In this document: piece by piece, positions 59,318-64,000 of the stretch
Position numbering within the stretch: the stretch's first letter is position 1
How the letters are laid out: every line of letters begins with the position of its first letter
Origin: Tachypleus tridentatus
Taxonomy: Eukaryota; Arthropoda; Merostomata; Xiphosura; Limulidae
DNA: 64,000 nt
NCBI RefSeq assembly: GCF_004210375.1
Contig: NC_134834.1
Coordinates: forward strand, 93,748,170-93,812,169
Direction of reading: 5' to 3'
Notes under the pieces: model-generated
Databases searched by the model: none
Told to the model about the DNA's origin: nothing
What the model saw: only the letters and a program-made list of their open reading frames with translations
Program-made: the position numbers and the translations under genes

Positions 59318-60631
59318 CGAGGCCGTCATGGAGTAAGGGCAAATTTCATTATTCTGATAGACAGGAGGACAGTAGTGGTTGTTGTTAGTAAAGAGCAAAT
59401 CTCATTATTCTGATAGACAGAAGGACAGTAGTGGTTATTGTTAGTAAAGAGCAAATCTCATTATTCTGATAGACAGGAGGACAGTAGTGGTTATTGTTAG
59501 TAAAGAGCAAATCTCATTATTCTGATAGACAGAGGACAGTAGATGAAGGAGGTTAGTTGTTAGTGTTAAAGAGCAAATCTCATTATTCTGATAGACAGGA
59601 GGACAGTAGTGGTTATTGTTAGTAAAGAGCAAATCATTCATTATTCTGATTAGAGCACATTATTCTGGAGGAGGACAGTAGTGGTTATTGTTAGTAAGAG
59701 CAAATTTCATTATTCTGATAGACAGGAGGACAGTAGTGGTTGTTGTTAGTGAGCAAATCTCATTATTCTGGCAGGAGGACAGTCTCATTATGATAGACAG
59801 AAGGACAGTAGTGGTTGTTGCTAGTGAAGGGCAAATTTCATTATTCTGATAGACAGAAGGACAGTAGTGGTTATTGCTAGTGATGGGCAAATTTCATTAT
59901 TCTGATAAACAAAAGGACAGTAGTGGTTATAGTTAGTAAAGAGCAAATTTCATTAATCTGATAGACAGGAGGACAGTAGTGGTTGCTGTTAGTGAAAGGC
60001 AAATCTCATTATGATAGACAGAAGGACAGTAGTGGTTGTTGCTAGTGAAGGGCAAATTTCATTATTCTGATAGACAGAAGGACAGTAGTGGTTGTTGCTA
60101 GTGAAGGGCAAATTTCATTATTCTGATAGACAGGAGGACAGTAGTGGTTGTTGTTAGTGAAAGGCAAATCTCATTATGACAGACAGAAGGACAGTAGTGG
60201 TTGTTGCTAGTGAAGGGCAAATTTCATTATTCTGATAGACAGAAGGACAGTAGTGGTTGTTGCTAGTGAAGGGCAAATTTCATTATTCTGATAGACAGAA
60301 GGACAGTAGTGGTTGTTGCTAGTGAAGGGCAAATTTCATTATTCTGATAGACAGGAGGACAGTAGTGGTTGTTATTAGTGATGGGCAAATCTCATTATTC
60401 TGACAGACAGAAGGACAGTAGTGGTCGTTGCTAGTGAAAGGCAAATCTCTTTATTCTGATAGACAGGAAAACAGTAATGGTTGTTGTTAGTGAAGGGCAA
60501 ATTTCGCTATTCTGACATACAGGAGGACAGTTGTGGTTGTTGTCGACTGGTTGCCTTTCCTCTAGCAAATCAGTCCAGAATTGAGGACGGTTAATACAAC
60601 CAGCATTTATGTAACTTTGTGAAACAAACAA
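59318..60631 (+). repeat. 56 bp minisatellite (about 21 copies) inside a probable SINE-A
   Basis: Units read ATTATTCTGATAGACAGAAG, GACAGTAGTGGTTGTTGCTAG and TGAAGGGCAAATTTC. The usual period is 56; some units are shortened. The left edge, AGGCCGTCATGGAGTAAGG, resembles the SINE-A head. The right edge passes into GCCTTTCCTCTAGC, a GAGGACGG motif and a GAAACAAACAAAT tail, which is the SINE-A 3' end (60543-60631). The repeat itself can be laid along the SINE-A middle (ACTATTCGTTGGTAAAAGAG ... GTGGTGATGACTAG). The array is seen; origin from a SINE is inference. Confidence 0.88.
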
Positions 60632-60868
60632 ATATATTACTTGAATCGTGAGAGATGCATAATAATTATTTAATTTTTACCAAAACACTTATTAAAAGTT
60701 TACGATAATTATCACAATTAATAAGAAATAATCTTATTTATCACGAACAGGCAGACTGAAAACGTTCATAATTACTGTGTATTAGATAATTTATTGAGTG
60801 TTGTAGCTGCTAATGGAATTTTCGGCTCTTAACTCAAGAACACCTAATGCGTTCAAGCCTCTTTAGCA

Positions 60869-60992
60869 ATATTATATAGCACCAAATCCGAGGTTATTAT
60901 ATAGCACCAAATCCGAGGTTATTATATAGCACCAAATCCGAGGTTATTATATAGCACCAAATCCGAGGTTATTATATAGCACCAAATGCGAG
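60869..60992. repeat. Tandem repeat, 25 bp unit, 5 copies
   Basis: ATTATATAGCACCAAATCCG followed by AGGTT occurs five times with one substitution in the last copy. Nearly perfect, so recent. Confidence 0.97.
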
Positions 60993-61013
60993 GTGTCGCA
61001 TGTAAAGCTTTAT

Positions 61014-61275
61014 ATTTGTTTCTTTAAAATTTCGCGCCTAGCTACTCGTGGACTATCTGCGCTAGCCGACCCTAATTTAGCAGTGTAAGACTGGAGAGAA
61101 GGCAGCTAGTCATCACCATCCACCGCCAACTTTTGGATTACTCTTTTACCAACGAATAGAGGGATTGACCGCACATTATAACGCCTCCACGGCTGAAAAG
61201 GCGAGCATGCTTCGTGTAACGGGGATTCGAACTCTCGATCCTCAGATTAAGAGTCGAGTGTTTTAGCCTGCATGG
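61014..61275 (-). mobile_element. SINE-A, head worn
   Basis: TTTAAAATTTCGCGCCTAGC, body, GGGGATTCGAACTC and TTAAGAGTCGAGTG; the terminal GGCCATGCCGGGCC has decayed. Confidence 0.9.
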
Positions 61276-61818
61276 GTAAAAAACTTTAGGACATGTACCA
61301 TGTCTGTCCAATTTAGTGATGCTGTATACGATATGTGATATTTTAATAACTAATTCTGTAAGCATCTAAAAATAGGTAATTGTTGAACTTTAATGATGTC
61401 AGTTATTAGAATATATATAGAAACACGTACAAAATTACGTCTTATTTAGTATGTGACAAAGTTCAGCTAGATATTCATAGAACAATAGTATAGTCTATGT
61501 GAATATAGGAACAATAGTGTGTCTAATTTAGTTATACTCTTGTTATAGAAAGGTCAAAGTTCAAAGCGTGGAGAGTTGTGATATGTAAATAAAGTAAGTT
61601 ATATCTTATTATGATTTTGTTAATTATGTCACCTAAACTGAGTCAATATATCTTACATTAGAGTTGAATGAAATTATAATTTTCAATGATGGAATGCTTA
61701 GATTTCCATTAAAATTTAATAATAAAAGTAATAATTATGTATAATAAAAATAATAATTATATCAGTTTATAAAACTAGCTTTCATAGTATCTTCATTCAA
61801 GATTATATGAGTGGGTCT

Positions 61819-61935
61819 TTAGAACTAAGCACAAAGCTGCATAATGGGCTATCTGCACTCTGCCTATCACGGGTATTGAAATCCGGTTTATAGCAGTGTG
61901 AGGTCGCAGACATGCTGCTGTGCCACTGGGGGGCA
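61819..61935 (-). mobile_element. SINE-C
   Basis: AACTAAGCACAAAGCTGCAT, ATGGGCTATCTGCACTCTGC, CGGGTATTGAAATCCGG, and GCTGTGCCACTGGGGGGC. Confidence 0.9.
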
Positions 61936-62742
61936 ATATTATATGAAAAAGTGGAGAAATTGTCAATGTTATGTACCTTAATTAAAACTAAATTGTTTTT
62001 AACCACAAAATGAAAAATACCATATTTTGTTAAAAGAAAAACTTCTACCGAAACGTTTATGTTTCAACGTTCGAATTCTTTATAAAATATCCCAAATTCT
62101 AGTAAATCTAACGAGTGGTGATGCATAAACGTTATATTATATTTTCATTGGAATTCTTGTGTCTGGAAATAGAAAATTGGTAACTCCAAATTCACTGTTT
62201 TAATGTAAACCGTGAAGGAAACTGGTTGCCAAGTACTTATCGTGGATGTATCAAGCGTTATCAACATCTGATGTGTCTGTCATTAACTACAGTAAATCAA
62301 TGAAACGTGAAAAAGACATAAAAGGCCTCATATAGGAGCAAGCGTGACGTCACGTACACGTTTTCGGTTTTCTTTATGTACCTTTGACATTTTCCGTTAT
62401 TCTAAACTCCAGTGAAAGGGTCAAAGTGTCATACGTTTAAGGTAGTTAGTGTTTCACCATGTGATTGGGAATCCATAGCGTTATTTGTGGATTTGCCCAC
62501 AATATTTTATAAATAATGTGTTGTATTGTGACGTTGTTTGATTTCTTTTACCAGAAAATGAATTTGTTTATAAGTATTTCTAGATATATCTTACTAAAAT
62601 TCACTTATCTTCGTGAATTTATATAGTTTATATGAGTTTTAAAACAGGGTGTAACTGATCACGAATAGAATGCATATAAGTAAAGAATAAACGAGTGATG
62701 CTTTGTAAATAAAACAATTCTTTCGGCTCCTGTGTCTGTCTT

Positions 62743-62858
62743 TTGCAGTAAAGCACAAAGTTACACAACGGGCTATCTGTCCTCTGCGTATCACGGGTAT
62801 CAAAACTCTATATTCAGAGTTATGTATCTCTTGACTTACCGCTGAGCCAACAGAGGCG
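62743..62858 (-). mobile_element. SINE-C, diverged
   Basis: TTTTGCAGTAAAGCACAAAG, CGGGCTATCTGTCCTCTGC, ACGGGTATCAAAACTC and TTACCGCTGAGCCAACAGAGG. Confidence 0.82.
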
Positions 62859-64000
62859 TCACAAGAAACTATTAATTAAAATACTGTAACCATTTCTAAT
62901 AAACTAGTCTTCGTTTAAGGTTATACCCTTGATATACAAAACACTGTTGTTGTTTTTCCCAATCTAGGAAGGACACAGTTTATTTCTTTGATCTTTACTT
63001 AAGAGCGTTCACTTTATCAACTTTATGCACACTGAACTTCGAGATATTGTATTACAGAAGGTTGATTACCCTATAGTAAAACGATTTTGAATTTGCAATT
63101 CAGCACATCCCATGACAACAACAGCCAATATAGTCACGGTAGAAAGAAATACATTAAACCCTACATTATAAATTATTTACAGTTTGTTGATAGTGTGCTG
63201 CCATTAAAATTGCTTTTGGGAAAGGCTTATACAAACCGTTTCCGACAAGAGATATTCATAAAGATTTTTTCAGATCGTGTATTTAGAATTTTCAAGACAG
63301 TAATACCCTCTGTACTAAATTGTATTGGAAAGCAAAGAAATATGGATCAAGTTGGGACACCAGGATCATTCTAAAAGAGACCTGCAATAAGTCATGCTAT
63401 TTCATACGAAAACTTAAGAGCGCCTGAGGATTCATGCATAATCAAACTGTCAAAACGGATGGTGAGATTCCATCGTCCTCATATGTTAGATGGATTAGGG
63501 AATGTAGAAAGTGGGCACTGATGTACCTAGGACATGACAGTCTTACGACAGAGTCTTTTGAAATTAAAACTACACTTCTGGGCTAGCTATTGTTAGATGT
63601 ACAGTACCATGTTTGAGTATACTTAATGGAACTTTTGTAGACTTGTTTCTTCTATTCTTCTTAATGACGTCACATCATCGGCCTTGACCTTCTTTTTGAC
63701 CTTTCTACACGTGCCTCTGCTTCTATCATTTGCCCATTTTCCAATCCTAATTCCTTAAGTACACTGGACAACACAGAACCACCCTTTCCAGCTAAAATTT
63801 AATATTTTAAGAATGTAAAAAACAAATTATCGCCAGCGAGACCAAAGGGTATAATAATATCCCTGAACATTCTAATAGAGAAAAACTTCTATCCTTTCAA
63901 AACTAAATTGCTGTCACGAAATATTCGTGTGTTTTTTATTCAACTGTGACTGACAAAAGGTGAAATTGATATATTTTACTATTTTTTGTGTGAATGCTGC

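Larger units (their letters stand above)
48999..64000 (+). other. Probable ONECUT intron 1 (continues past the window)
   Basis: From the donor GTCTGT to the right edge no frame resembles the ONECUT linker or homeodomain (NFFMNARRR-type helix), so the intron is at least 15 kb. It holds the SINEs, minisatellites and dispersed repeat listed separately. Stretches 49526-50077, 53094-53764, 53894-55304, 55991-56995, 58045-58679, 58798-59317, 61276-61818, 61936-62742 and 62859-64000 hold nothing I can name. Long introns full of repeats are common for developmental regulators. Confidence 0.6.

Noticed and set aside
63087..63374. 95-codon frame near the right edge
   Set aside because: No domain, no splice signals and no repeat match; composition is like the surrounding DNA.
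62345..63672. Two perfect CREB-type sites, TGACGTCA, at 62345-62352 and 63665-63672
   Set aside because: An 8 bp palindrome is expected about once in 64 kb by chance; with no promoter context two copies are not evidence of regulation.

Overview
This is eukaryotic, AT-rich, intron- and repeat-dominated animal DNA. The two recognisable host genes are arthropod-like, and the commonest repeat (a ~280 bp tRNA-derived SINE starting GGCCCGGCATGG) is one I associate from memory with horseshoe crab genomes. A chelicerate, most likely Limulus/Tachypleus-like, is my best guess; the species was not verified.

Host genes. (1) The minus strand carries the 5' part of Pur-alpha: exon 1 (12525-12483, 14 codons plus one base), a 6.2 kb intron, and exon 2 (6281-6163, start of the first PUR repeat). 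Splice sites and phases agree. Later exons must lie left of base 1, so 1-6162 is probably intron 2. (2) The plus strand carries the first coding exon of a ONECUT (HNF6-type) CUT-homeodomain factor, 47870-48998. It ends with the CUT domain at the donor position used in vertebrate ONECUT genes. The homeodomain exon is not seen, so everything from 48999 to the right edge is probably its first intron. A short candidate exon (45458-45597) has a perfect donor but no recognised family.

Left part (1-4.7 kb): a decayed hAT transposon (GTF2IRD2/ZBED-like transposase, minus strand) with two minisatellites in its 5' region, and a TTAA-flanked piggyBac-like MITE sitting in its reading frame; then a fold-back, Penelope-like piece with a 14 bp target duplication. 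Middle (16-19.3 kb): a nested pile of a 5'-truncated jockey-like LINE, SINEs and a broken Tc1 element. 23.5-26 kb: an ORF1-only retroelement split by a SINE with exact target duplications. 29.8-31.6 kb: a 78 bp satellite. 34.8-35.3 and 40.2-40.6 kb: LINE fossils. From 43 kb to the end: many SINEs, several minisatellites and no further genes apart from ONECUT.

Three tRNA-derived SINE families (called A, B and C here) account for about 50 copies. They share a short core (CAGATAGCCC, a few bases, then TAGCTTTG) although their heads and tails differ. Some copies have clean target-site duplications, so LINE-driven insertion has been fairly recent. I found no operon, CRISPR array, free-standing tRNA or rRNA gene, or defence system. 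The novelty here lies in repeat biology: shared SINE cores, dimeric SINEs, a 49 bp TTAA hairpin element, and a minisatellite that seems to have grown inside a SINE.
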